This document shows positions 1 to 7,808 of a stretch of DNA of 64,000 nt, one piece after another. The stretch is from NCBI RefSeq assembly GCF_030812315.1, contig NZ_JAUSSM010000003.1:456555-520554 (forward strand). Reading direction: 5' to 3'. The DNA is from Arthrobacter oryzae (GTDB taxonomy: Bacteria; Actinomycetota; Actinomycetes; Actinomycetales; Micrococcaceae). The position numbers and the translations under genes are program-made. Within the stretch, counting starts at the first letter, position 1. Every line of letters starts with the position of its first letter. Below the pieces are notes generated by a model. The model did not search any database and was not told the origin of the DNA. It was given only the letters and a program-made list of their open reading frames with translations.

Positions 1-1252
1 AGGCTTCGATCAGGCGGTCATCGTCACGGTGCTGGCGCGCAAGGGGCTGCGCGGACGGCGGGTAGTTGTAGACGAACGTGGGATTCAGCAGGGTTGGTTC
101 CACTATTTCGCCGAACAGTTCAACTGCCAGCTTCTCGGCATCCCACTTGGGATCGACCTTGACGTCGTGCTTGGCCGCCACGGCGCGCAGTTCCTCGACA
201 GTGGTGTCCGGCGTGATTTCCTGGCCCACGGCGTCGGAAAGTCCGGGGTATACAGCCAGCCAGGCCCATTCGCCGTCGAGGTTGATCTCCCCGGCTTCGG
301 TCTGTAGCGTGCGGCCCACACCGGCGGCGTCAGCGGCGTCCAGGATGATCTCCTTGATGCGGTCCGCCATGACGAACTGGTCGGCCCAGGCCTCGTAGCA
401 TTCCAGCGTGGTGAATTCCGGGCTGTGCGTGGAGTCCACACCCTCGTTGCGGAACACCCGTCCCATGTCGTAGACACGGTCGATGCCGCCCACCACTGCG
501 CGCTTGAGGTACAGCTCGGTGGCAATGCGCAGGGTCATCTTCTGGTCGAAGGCGTTCATGTGGGTCTCGAAGGGCCGGGCCAGGGCACCGCCGTGGACCA
601 GCTGGAGCATCGGGGTTTCCACCTCGACGTAGTTGCGGCGATGCAGGCTTTCCCGGATCGAGCGGGTGATCGCGGCGCGGGTGTACACCATCTCGCGGGC
701 CTCGTCGCGGACCATCAGGTCCACGTAGCGCTGGCGGACGCGGGTTTCCTCGTTCAGGCCTGCGTGCAGCACAGGCAGCGGGCGCAGCGCCTTCGACGCC
801 ATTGACCAGGTATCGGCCATCACGGACAGCTCGCCGCGGCGGGAGGAAATAACCTCACCCTTGATGAAGACGTGGTCGCCCAGGTCCACCAGGGCCTTCC
901 ATTCGGCCAGGGACTCCTCGCCGACGTTGGCCAGGCTCAGCATGGCCTGGAGGCGGGTGCCCTTGCCGTCCGTGCCGCCCTCCTGGAGGGTTGCGAAGCA
1001 CAGCTTGCCGGTGTTGCGGATAAACACGATGCGGCCGCTGACGCCAACGATGTCCCCGGTGGTCTCGTCGGCCTCCAGGTGGGCGTACTTCTCGCGGATC
1101 TCGCTCAGGGAATGCGTGCGCTCAACACCCACCGGGTACGCCTCGCCGCGTTCAATCAGCTTGGCGCGCTTCTCCATGCGGATGCGCATCTGCTCGCTGG
1201 CGTCCGCCGGTTCGGCAGCATTGGTCGGGGTGGGGGTGTTTTGGGAAGTCAC
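1..1252 (-). CDS. lysS: Lysyl-tRNA synthetase, class II (3' end outside window)
   Basis: LysRS charges tRNA-Lys with lysine in the cytoplasm. About 417 codons are visible; the C-terminal part with motif 3 lies beyond the left edge. After a Pro/Thr/Ala-rich stretch (about residues 1-20), the protein shows the class II N-terminal helix and OB-fold (GRIVFIRNTGKLCFATLQ), the dimer-interface region (RQRYVDLM, then VETPMLQ) and motif 2 (RVFRNEGVDSTHSPEFTTLE). The start is GTG at 1252, with no better in-frame ATG that keeps the N-terminal domain. It is divergent from the hydrolase at 1435. Family assignment is secure; only the exact start is inferred. Confidence 0.96.
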   Translation of the reverse strand, partial: MTSQNTPTPTNAAEPADASEQMRIRMEKRAKLIERGEAYPVGVERTHSLSEIREKYAHLEADETTGDIVGVSGRIVFIRNTGKLCFATLQEGGTDGKGTRLQAMLSLANVGEESLAEWKALVDLGDHVFIKGEVISSRRGELSVMADTWSMASKALRPLPVLHAGLNEETRVRQRYVDLMVRDEAREMVYTRAAITRSIRESLHRRNYVEVETPMLQLVHGGALARPFETHMNAFDQKMTLRIATELYLKRAVVGGIDRVYDMGRVFRNEGVDSTHSPEFTTLECYEAWADQFVMADRIKEIILDAADAAGVGRTLQTEAGEINLDGEWAWLAVYPGLSDAVGQEITPDTTVEELRAVAAKHDVKVDPKWDAEKLAVELFGEIVEPTLLNPTFVYNYPPSAQPLARQHRDDDRLIEA

Positions 1253-1421
1253 AATCCCTAAGTTTACCGGGAGTTCCGCGGCATGTTTTTTCCGGCCGGC
1301 CATGATTCCCCTCACCCAGGGGTTTTCGAGCGGAGAGCGCCCCCGAAGGGCCGCCAATCCCCCTTTTTTCGAACAAATCTGCCCGGAGGCGGCGGGGACA
1401 AATCTGCTGCGGGAAGAGGCA

Positions 1422-1427
1422 TAGACT
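1422..1427 (+). promoter_or_regulatory. -10-like hexamer for a leaderless start
   Basis: TAGACT lies 7 nt before the GTG at 1435 and no Shine-Dalgarno is visible. This spacing would put the transcription start at the start codon. No convincing -35 is seen. Confidence 0.45.
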
Positions 1428-1434
1428 CGGGGCT

Positions 1435-2439
1435 GTGGAGATTCGGACGATCACGACGGACGACGGCGACGGGCACCTTGAGGTGCACTCCTTCAGGCCC
1501 GCTATGTCCCCCTCCCTGCCCGCAGCGGGCGGCGGGCAGGGCGGCCACCCCGACGCTGACCGGGTCGGTCATCCGGACACTGACCGGAATGGTCATCCGG
1601 ACGACGCCGGGCAACCCGGCGTCGTCGTCATCCACGGAACCCTGGTGACCGACGCGCTCTACCGCCCTTTCGCCATGAAGATCGCCCGGCTCCTGGGGCG
1701 GCCCGTCCATACCTATAATCGCCGCGGCCGCGGCGGATCCTCCGGCCAGGGTGAGGACTATTCAGCCGCGACGGAGATCAGCGACCTCGCGGCGGTCATG
1801 CGGGCCACCGGTTCCGCGGACGTGGTGGCCCACAGCTACGGCGGTTTTGTGGCGCTTCAGGCGGCCCGGACCGAGCCCATCCGTCGGCTCGTGACCTATG
1901 ACGCCGCGGTTTCCCTATCCGGCAGCCTCGAACGCAGGTGGCGGCCGGAACTGGAGCACTCCATGGCGGCCGGCCAGCTCGACCACGCCTGGGCCCATCT
2001 GGTCCAAGGGCTCGAAACGGCGGGCCCGGTCTCCAAGCTCCCACTCGGCGCCCTGCGCATGCTGAGCATCCTGTCCGCCCGGACGCGGCTCGGCGGGGAG
2101 ATGCGGCAGCTGCTGCCCACCGCCGTCGCCGAAATGCGGGCCGTGCTCAACGCCGACGCCGAGCTTGCGGACTTCGCCGGCGTCACCACGCCCACCTTGA
2201 TGCTCAGCGGCGGCTGGAGCCCGGCGTACTTCGCCGAGACGGGCCGCCAGCTCGCGGCTGCCGTGCCGGCGGTTGACTTTGCCCTTGTCCCCGGGCAGCT
2301 CCACGAGGGACCGCTCCGGCCGGGGCACCGCCTTGCCCTCACCACCGCACGGTTCCTGGCCAACGACGTCGGCCTGCGGCTCCAGCGGATCCGCGCCGCC
2401 AGGCACCCGCTGGGCAGCCGCTTTAGGATTGGTCCGTGA
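1435..2439 (+). CDS. Alpha/beta hydrolase (first of three tandem paralogues)
   Basis: A soluble alpha/beta-hydrolase-fold enzyme with unknown substrate, 334 aa. The core begins at VVVIHGTLV (HG oxyanion region), followed by the family block YNRRGRGGSS, the nucleophile elbow AHSYGG (Ser near residue 138) and a late His in GQLHEGP. It differs from its two downstream paralogues by an N-terminal extension with a period-8 repeat, GHPDADRV-GHPDTDRN-GHPDD (about residues 37-57). The stop overlaps the next start by 4 bp (GTGA), so the two genes are probably translationally coupled. The GTG start follows a -10-like hexamer directly, suggesting a leaderless message. Confidence 0.85.
   Translation: MEIRTITTDDGDGHLEVHSFRPAMSPSLPAAGGGQGGHPDADRVGHPDTDRNGHPDDAGQPGVVVIHGTLVTDALYRPFAMKIARLLGRPVHTYNRRGRGGSSGQGEDYSAATEISDLAAVMRATGSADVVAHSYGGFVALQAARTEPIRRLVTYDAAVSLSGSLERRWRPELEHSMAAGQLDHAWAHLVQGLETAGPVSKLPLGALRMLSILSARTRLGGEMRQLLPTAVAEMRAVLNADAELADFAGVTTPTLMLSGGWSPAYFAETGRQLAAAVPAVDFALVPGQLHEGPLRPGHRLALTTARFLANDVGLRLQRIRAARHPLGSRFRIGP
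2424..2429 (+). promoter_or_regulatory. -10-like hexamer inside the upstream gene
   Basis: TAGGAT ends 6 nt before the GTG at 2436, the same geometry as at the first and third paralogues. It lies within the 3' end of the first hydrolase gene, so it could be an internal leaderless promoter. Coupling through the 4-bp overlap could make it unnecessary. Confidence 0.3.
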
Positions 2440-3320
2440 AGGAAGCCTTCAAGGACAAGAATTCAGTGGAGCAGCAGGTCGTCACCACGCACGACGGCGG
2501 CAGGCTGGCTTTGTACAGCTACGGCACCGTGGATGCCCCCGGCGAGCGCCGGGTGTTGGTGATCGGTGGAGCATTCCTGACAGCACTGATCTACCGGCCT
2601 TTTTCCGAGGCACTGTCCAAGGGCCTCGGCGAGGGCTGGGCAGTGGACGTCTACGACCGGCGCGGCCGCGGTGATTCCACGCCGCAGCCGGCGGACTACT
2701 CGATGGCCACCGAGGTCGCCGACGTCCGCACCATCATGGACGCCACGGGCGCGCGCAATCTCTTCGGCCACAGTCTGGGCGGTTCCGTGGCACTGAATGC
2801 CGTCCAGGAGTTCGCCGGGACCGGGCACCAGCCGGACAAGCTCGCGGTCTATGACGCGGCGGTCAATATCGACGGCAAGGTGGACATGTCCTGGCTGGAC
2901 AGTTTCGAACGCTCAGTCAACGACGGAAATGTTCCGCACGCGCTGGCCAAGCTCAAGAAGGGCATGCAGCCCGGTTCGCCCCTGGCCAGGATCCCGGAAC
3001 CGATCCTGGCCGGCCTGATGGCGCTGGTGTCGCGGACCAAAGTGAACCGGGTGTTCAAGGAGCTCATGCCCAGCGGCGTGGGCGAGCTCAAAGCGGTGTT
3101 TGATGAGGACGACCACGTCCGGGACTTTTCCGTCCTGCCGCCGAACACCAGGTTCATGGTGGGCGCCAAAAGCCCCGGCTACTACAAGGTGACTGCCGAA
3201 CAGCTGCACCGGGCCGTCCCCGGCAGCGAGCTCCAGGTCTCGCCCAAGTGCGTCCACGCCTCCATCCCCGCGGCCGTCAAGGAGCTGGTGGAGGACATCT
3301 CCGCGTACTTCAAGGGCTGA
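2436..3320 (+). CDS. Alpha/beta hydrolase (second tandem paralogue)
   Basis: A 294-aa cytoplasmic alpha/beta hydrolase, no signal peptide. It shares with its neighbours the block YDRRGRGDSTPQPADYSMAT and the nucleophile elbow GHSLGG (Ser near residue 112). The acid is probably in the segment after MVGAKSPGYY, and the candidate catalytic His is in SPKCVHASIP near the C-terminus. The His context, normally GxGH, is unusual here (KCVH). The GTG start at 2436 overlaps the previous stop. The three genes look like a local triplication followed by divergence; the substrate cannot be read from sequence. Confidence 0.85.
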   Translation: MKEAFKDKNSVEQQVVTTHDGGRLALYSYGTVDAPGERRVLVIGGAFLTALIYRPFSEALSKGLGEGWAVDVYDRRGRGDSTPQPADYSMATEVADVRTIMDATGARNLFGHSLGGSVALNAVQEFAGTGHQPDKLAVYDAAVNIDGKVDMSWLDSFERSVNDGNVPHALAKLKKGMQPGSPLARIPEPILAGLMALVSRTKVNRVFKELMPSGVGELKAVFDEDDHVRDFSVLPPNTRFMVGAKSPGYYKVTAEQLHRAVPGSELQVSPKCVHASIPAAVKELVEDISAYFKG

Positions 3321-3368
3321 CATGGAGTTGCCGGCCCCAGGCTGCTGTGCGGTTCCTGCCGCCCCGGG

Positions 3369-3374
3369 TAGGCT
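3369..3374 (+). promoter_or_regulatory. -10-like hexamer for a leaderless start
   Basis: TAGGCT ends 6 nt before the ATG at 3381; no Shine-Dalgarno is present in the 60-bp gap after the second hydrolase. This is consistent with an independent leaderless transcript of the third paralogue. Confidence 0.4.
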
Positions 3375-3380
3375 CGGAAC

Positions 3381-4217
3381 ATGACGCGCGAGAACATCAA
3401 GACACCCGACGGCGGAACGCTGGAGCTTTACACCACGGGAGCCGAGCTGGCCTCGGCAGGCTCAGGCGTCGTCGTCGTTCAGGCCTCCATGGTCACCGCC
3501 GCGGACTACACGCGCTTTGCCCAGAAACTGAGCGCATCGCTGGGCCGGCCGGTGCACACGTTCAACCGGCGCGGACGCGGCGAATCGGCGCCGCAGCCGG
3601 AGGACTACACCCTGGATGTGGACATCCGCGACCTGGACACCGTGATGAAGCACACGTCCAGCACGGACGTCTTCGGCCACAGCTTCGGCGGCGCCGTGGC
3701 GCTCCACGCGGCCCGCACGCTGCCGGTGGAACGGCTGGCAGTCTACGATCCCGCCGTGTCCGTGAACCACAGCGTCAAGGCGGACTGGATCGCCGAATAC
3801 GAACGCGCGACGGCTGCCGGCGACGACGACCGTGCCCTTGCCGTACTGGTCAGGGGGCTCGAGACGGGCGGGGCTTTGTCCTCACGGATGCCGCTGTCGA
3901 TGCTCACTCTCGCCAACAAGCTCATCGCCGGGACATCCATCGGCAAGCAGCACCGCGACCTGATGAAGACCGGTGTCCGGGAGATCAAGGCGATCATCGC
4001 CGCGGACATGCCGGCCGAGCCGTTCCTGGCACTGCCCCTTGAGACCCTCATCATCGTCGGCGAAAAGAGCCCGGCCTACTTCGGCATCGCGTGCGGCCAG
4101 ATCCACGACGTCCTGTCAGGTTCCAGCTACACCATCCTGCCCGGAGCCGGGCACGACGGCGTCAACCGGGCGCCGGACAAGCTGATCACCGAACTCAGCG
4201 ATTTCTTCGCCGGCTGA
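3381..4217 (+). CDS. Alpha/beta hydrolase (third tandem paralogue)
   Basis: A 278-aa alpha/beta hydrolase, closest in layout to the second copy. Visible signatures are FNRRGRGESAPQPEDY, the nucleophile elbow GHSFGG (Ser near residue 98), the strand IIVGEKSPAYF before the acid region, and the catalytic His in PGAGHDG. Oxyanion-strand residues (VVVVQASMV) replace the usual HG, so the oxyanion hole differs from that of the first copy. The ATG start has a -10-like hexamer 6 nt upstream. A half copy of a dispersed repeat lies just after the stop. Confidence 0.85.
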   Translation: MTRENIKTPDGGTLELYTTGAELASAGSGVVVVQASMVTAADYTRFAQKLSASLGRPVHTFNRRGRGESAPQPEDYTLDVDIRDLDTVMKHTSSTDVFGHSFGGAVALHAARTLPVERLAVYDPAVSVNHSVKADWIAEYERATAAGDDDRALAVLVRGLETGGALSSRMPLSMLTLANKLIAGTSIGKQHRDLMKTGVREIKAIIAADMPAEPFLALPLETLIIVGEKSPAYFGIACGQIHDVLSGSSYTILPGAGHDGVNRAPDKLITELSDFFAG

Positions 4218-4233
4218 CTTTCCCCACCCGCCC

Positions 4234-4253
4234 AGCGCGAACGGACACTTGAG
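4234..4253. repeat. Dispersed repeat, half copy
   Basis: AGCGCGAACGGACACTTGAG occurs here exactly as in the left arms of the palindromes at 5184-5242 and 21738-21805. No right arm follows, so this is a half unit. Confidence 0.8.
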
Positions 4254-4280
4254 CCCCACCGCCAAGAAACACCGGCGTCC

Positions 4281-4308
4281 ACATGTTGATATACAAATCT
4301 CAACATGT
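4281..4308. promoter_or_regulatory. Inverted repeat, probable operator upstream of rhodanese
   Basis: ACATGTTGA (4281-4289) and TCAACATGT (4300-4308) form a perfect 9-bp inverted repeat with a 10-bp AT-rich spacer. It sits 12 bp upstream of the TAGACT hexamer, where a repressor or activator could control initiation. No regulator gene is adjacent, so the partner is unknown. Confidence 0.55.
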
Positions 4309-4320
4309 GATTTGGCGCTC

Positions 4321-4326
4321 TAGACT
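4321..4326 (+). promoter_or_regulatory. -10-like hexamer upstream of rhodanese region
   Basis: TAGACT lies 7 nt before the ATG at 4334, the geometry of a leaderless start. That ATG is in a different frame from the rhodanese core (see the rhodanese entry). Confidence 0.4.
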
Positions 4327-4394
4327 GCCGATCATGAGCGATAACGACGCGAACGTGCAGCCCTTTGTCGACTGGAACTGGTGCGAGGGGCACG

Positions 4395-5162
4395 ATGGGG
4401 CGGTTCGTGCTTGTGGATTGCCGCTGGTACCTGGACGGATCCTCGGGGAAGGGCGCCTACGATGCCGGCCATATCCCGGACGCCGTCTTCGCCGACATGG
4501 ATCAGTGGCTCTCCGGGCCAGCTTCGAAACAATCCGGGAGGAACCCGTTGCCCGATCCCGAAGTGTTTGCCCAGGGGATGCGGGAAGCCGGCATCAACGA
4601 CTCAGACACCGTGATCGCCTATGACGACGCTGGCGGGGTCATAGCGGGCCGACTTGTCTGGATGCTCCGATCAACAGGCCGCCGCGCCGCCATCCTGGAC
4701 GGAGGTCTCGCCAGCTACCCGGGAGACCTCGCCAAGGATGCCCCGCAAAGACCGTATGGAGAATTCTCGCCCCGGTCCTGGCCTCAGACGCTGCTGGCCG
4801 ATATCTCGGAGGCTTCGTCTGGTCAGTTCAAGGTGGTGGACGCGAGGAATCGTGACCGCTTCGACGGGCGCCAGGACCCGGTTGACCCCCGCCCCGGACA
4901 TATACCCGGTGCCGTGAATGTCCCCTGCCGCGAGAACCTCGACTCCTCAGGAAGACTGCTGCCGGAGGTCCTGCTGCGCGGGAATTTCGGGCGTGCTGGC
5001 ATTGTCTCGGCCGAGAACACCATCGCCTACTGCGGATCCGGAGTGACTGCCTGCCACAACCTGCTGGTCCTGGAGCACCTGGGAGCAGGGAGGGGGAGGC
5101 TGTTCGTCGGCGGTTGGTCGCAGTATGGACACGCAGCAGACAGGCCTGTCGCTACGGCCTAA
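4395..5162 (+). CDS. Thiosulfate/3-mercaptopyruvate sulfurtransferase (two rhodanese domains)
   Basis: Rhodaneses move a sulfane sulfur through a persulfide cysteine. The N-terminal, normally inactive domain starts at VLVDCRWYLDG and continues through AGHIPDAVFADMD; the C-terminal catalytic domain has VVDARNRDRFDG, PGHIPGAVNVPC and the active-site loop YCGSGVTAC. The chosen ATG at 4395 has a Shine-Dalgarno-like GAGGGG 4 nt upstream and gives 255 aa, but lacks the 20 or so residues usual before VLVDCRW. Those could come from another frame starting at the leaderless-type ATG 4334 (MSDNDANVQPFVDWNWCEG), which suggests a frameshift or sequencing error near 4370-4410. The core assignment is firm; the N-terminus is not. 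Confidence 0.88.
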   Translation: MGRFVLVDCRWYLDGSSGKGAYDAGHIPDAVFADMDQWLSGPASKQSGRNPLPDPEVFAQGMREAGINDSDTVIAYDDAGGVIAGRLVWMLRSTGRRAAILDGGLASYPGDLAKDAPQRPYGEFSPRSWPQTLLADISEASSGQFKVVDARNRDRFDGRQDPVDPRPGHIPGAVNVPCRENLDSSGRLLPEVLLRGNFGRAGIVSAENTIAYCGSGVTACHNLLVLEHLGAGRGRLFVGGWSQYGHAADRPVATA

Positions 5163-5183
5163 CCTGGCGCCGTCCCCGCCGCC

Positions 5184-5242
5184 AAGCGCGAACGGACACT
5201 TGAGGCCCCCGCTTTTGGGGCCTCAAGTGTCCGTTCGCGCTT
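5184..5242. repeat. Perfect 26-bp palindrome of the dispersed repeat family; possible bidirectional terminator
   Basis: Left arm 5184-5209 (AAGCGCGAACGG...GGCCCC) and right arm 5217-5242 pair perfectly over 26 bp around the 7-nt loop CGCTTTT. It sits between the convergent rhodanese and MFS genes, so it could end both transcripts. The arm sequence recurs at 4234 and 21738, so it is also a dispersed repeat rather than only a terminator. Confidence 0.85.
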
Positions 5243-5251
5243 AATGGGACG

Positions 5252-6736
5252 TTAGTGCGCTGCGGGTGCCGGGTGTTCCGCTCCGGCGGTCTTGCGCATC
5301 ATCGCGGAAAGCACGACGGCGGCGACGGCTATGACGGCTGCCGTCAGGAAAGCCGCGTGCATGCCTGCGACGATGCCTGATCCTGCGGCCACCACGGCAT
5401 AGATCGAGACCAGGAGCGCCGTCCCGGCGGCACCGGCGACCTGCTGCAGCGTGCTCATGATCGCCGATCCGTGCGAGTACAGGTGCGGCGGCAGCGGGTT
5501 GAGCCCGGTGGTGAAGGCCGGTGTAAACAGGAGCGCCAGGCCGAGGCTCAGCACCACGTGCAGCGCCACGATCCACCAGACGGCTGTTTCGGCGTCGAGC
5601 ATGGAGAACTGCCAAAGGGACAGCACCATCATGACGGAGCCGGTGACAGTCAGCGGCAGCGGGCCCACCTTGTCGAACCAGCGGCCGATGACCGGTCCCA
5701 GCAGACCCATCGCCAGGCCGCCCGGGAGGAGCGCCAGGCCGGTCTCGAGGGACTTCAGGCCGCGGATTTCCTGCAGGTAGAGCGGCAGCAGGATGACGGC
5801 ACCAAACAGTGCAATCATCGCCACCACCATCAGCAGCACCGACACCGTGAACATACGGAACTTGAACGCACGCAGGTCCAGCAGCGGCGCGTCGTTTTTC
5901 TGCAGTTTCAGTTGGCGGAACACGAAGGCCAGCATGGCCACCACGCCCACGGCGAGAGCAGCGACAGCTGTGGCGCCGGGTCCGCTTTGGCCGCCGTGGC
6001 CTCCGCCGATCTGGCTGAGGCCATAGACAACCCCGCCAAATGCCGGAACCGTCAGGAGCACTGACAGGAAGTCCAGCCTGGTCTTCTCAGACTCGCCAAC
6101 GTTGGTGAGGTAGCGGGCGCCGATGGCGAAGGCCGCGAGGGCAACCGGCAGGACGAAAACGAACATGAACCGCCAGGTGAAGTGCTCAAGGATCAGTCCG
6201 GAAACGGTAGGTCCCATGGCCGGCGCCACCGAGATGGCAATGCTCACGTTGCCCATGACGGCGCCGCGCCGTTCGATCGGGACCAGGGTGAGGATCGTGG
6301 TCATCAGGAGCGGAAGCATGATGGCCGTACCGCCGGCCTGGACAATGCGGGCCAGCAGCAGCACTTCGAATCCGGGAGCCAGCGCGGCCAGGAGTGTGCC
6401 GCCGGAGAACAGCCCCATGGCCAGCATGAACACGGCCCGGGTCGACAGGGTCTGCAGGATGAACCCCGTGGTGGGGATGACCACGGCCATGGTGAGCATA
6501 AAGCCCGTGGAGAGCCACTGCACCGTGGGAGCGTCTACCCCGAGGTCCACCATGAGCCTCTGCAGGGCGACGTTCATGATGGTTTCGTTGAGGATGACCA
6601 CGAAGGTCGCAACCAGCAGGGTGGCGATGATGGTGACGGACTCACGGGACATCTTCACCGGGCCCGCGGCCTGCGCTGTTGCGGTTGCAGGGGCCACGGG
6701 ATCGCCGTGGGCGTTGGAAGAGACGTCTGTAGACAT
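5252..6736 (-). CDS. MFS multidrug exporter, DHA2 (EmrB/QacA) type
   Basis: A 494-aa polytopic membrane transporter with about 14 predicted hydrophobic segments, the count typical of DHA2 drug:H+ antiporters. Visible family features are FVVILNETIMNVALQRLM in TM1, QWLSTGFMLTMAVVIPTTGF in TM2 and an Ala/His-rich cytoplasmic tail. ATG 6736 has an AAGGGA Shine-Dalgarno about 6 nt upstream. Its promoter at 6799-6827 carries a palindromic spacer, suggesting regulation, but no TetR or MarR gene is adjacent. The substrate is unknown. Confidence 0.9.
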   Translation of the reverse strand: MSTDVSSNAHGDPVAPATATAQAAGPVKMSRESVTIIATLLVATFVVILNETIMNVALQRLMVDLGVDAPTVQWLSTGFMLTMAVVIPTTGFILQTLSTRAVFMLAMGLFSGGTLLAALAPGFEVLLLARIVQAGGTAIMLPLLMTTILTLVPIERRGAVMGNVSIAISVAPAMGPTVSGLILEHFTWRFMFVFVLPVALAAFAIGARYLTNVGESEKTRLDFLSVLLTVPAFGGVVYGLSQIGGGHGGQSGPGATAVAALAVGVVAMLAFVFRQLKLQKNDAPLLDLRAFKFRMFTVSVLLMVVAMIALFGAVILLPLYLQEIRGLKSLETGLALLPGGLAMGLLGPVIGRWFDKVGPLPLTVTGSVMMVLSLWQFSMLDAETAVWWIVALHVVLSLGLALLFTPAFTTGLNPLPPHLYSHGSAIMSTLQQVAGAAGTALLVSIYAVVAAGSGIVAGMHAAFLTAAVIAVAAVVLSAMMRKTAGAEHPAPAAH

Positions 6737-6798
6737 GGGGATTCCCTTAGGGAGATGCGTAGTGGTTTCCGGCGAGCGTCGTCGCTGCAGATTGCAAC

Positions 6799-6827
6799 AG
6801 TGTATCCCCCGGGGTAATTCCCGTCAT
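6799..6827 (-). promoter_or_regulatory. Promoter of the MFS gene with palindromic spacer
   Basis: On the minus strand, -35 ATGACG (6827-6822) and -10 TACACT (6804-6799) are 17 bp apart. The spacer holds the palindrome CCCCGGGG (6807-6814), well placed for a regulator. Confidence 0.5.
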
Positions 6828-6877
6828 TAGAAATATTCCAGTCAGGAGTTCCAGACGGTTGCGGGAAACGCGTCAGG

Positions 6878-7807
6878 TCAGGAGTTCAGCGGCACGTTGT
6901 CGATCAGCCGGACCGGCCCCACCTTCGCCGCAATGATTGCCAGGCCTTCGCCGCGGAACGGCGTCTCCTTGCAGTTCTCGGCCAAGGGTTCCAAGGTGTC
7001 CGGGTCCACCACGTCGAAGTAGTCCAGTCCCACCAGTGGCTGGGATTCAACCAGCGACTGGGCGGATTCCAAGTCAAGCGGTTCGTGCGCGTTGGCCCGC
7101 TCCTCGAGGAGCCGCAGGGCCCGTGACAGCACCAGGGCGGCCTCGCGTTCCTCGCCGGAAAGGAACCTGTTCCGGCTGCTCAGGGCCAGGCCGTCCGCGG
7201 ACCGGACCGTGGGAACCGCAACGATCTCCACAGGGAAATTCAGGTCAGCCACCATTCGACGCACCAGTGTCAGTTGCTGGGCGTCCTTCTGGCCAAAATA
7301 GGCGCGGTAGGCGGGAAGGCCAGCACCGGCGCCGGTCACGAAGGCGCCGCCGCCTGACAGCCCGGCACCCGGAAATCCGTAATGCAGCAGCTTGGCCACC
7401 ACGGTCAGCGCACCGTCGAAGTGGCCGGGGCGGGAAGCGCCCTCCCATTTTTCGGCCAGGCGTCCCGCGGTCACACGGACCAGGGGCTCGCCGCCCGGAT
7501 AGACCTCCTCCACCGACGGCGCGAACACCAGGTCGACCCCCTCGGCGTCGAGGAGCTCCATGTCCGCCTCAAGGGTCCGTGGGTACCGGTCAAGATCCAC
7601 GGCCTCGCCGAATTGCAGCGGGTTGACGAAGATACTGGCCACAACAACGTCGTTTTGTTCGACGGCGGTGCGCGCCAGCCTGGCGTGGCCCTCGTGGAGC
7701 GCGCCCATGGTGGGAACGAGGCCCTGCGACGAACCCTGTTTCTCCGTCAGCAGCCGTGCGCTTTCGGTCCGCAGCTGCGCCGCGGTGGTCACGAGTTTGA
7801 TCGCCAA
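6878..7807 (-). CDS. panC: Pantothenate synthetase
   Basis: PanC joins pantoate and beta-alanine with ATP to make pantothenate, the CoA precursor. The 309-aa protein has the ATP-binding [13 protein letters not shown] near the N-terminus, [27 protein letters not shown] and the KMSKS-like region SSRNRFLS. The start is TTG 7807, which has GGAGG 8 nt upstream and begins 1 nt after the DUF2520 stop; a longer reading from 7873 would run into that gene. It is the last gene of the leftward ftsH-fol run. This close DUF2520-panC pairing is common in actinobacteria. Confidence 0.96.
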   Translation of the reverse strand: MAIKLVTTAAQLRTESARLLTEKQGSSQGLVPTMGALHEGHARLARTAVEQNDVVVASIFVNPLQFGEAVDLDRYPRTLEADMELLDAEGVDLVFAPSVEEVYPGGEPLVRVTAGRLAEKWEGASRPGHFDGALTVVAKLLHYGFPGAGLSGGGAFVTGAGAGLPAYRAYFGQKDAQQLTLVRRMVADLNFPVEIVAVPTVRSADGLALSSRNRFLSGEEREAALVLSRALRLLEERANAHEPLDLESAQSLVESQPLVGLDYFDVVDPDTLEPLAENCKETPFRGEGLAIIAAKVGPVRLIDNVPLNS

Positions 7808-7808
7808 G

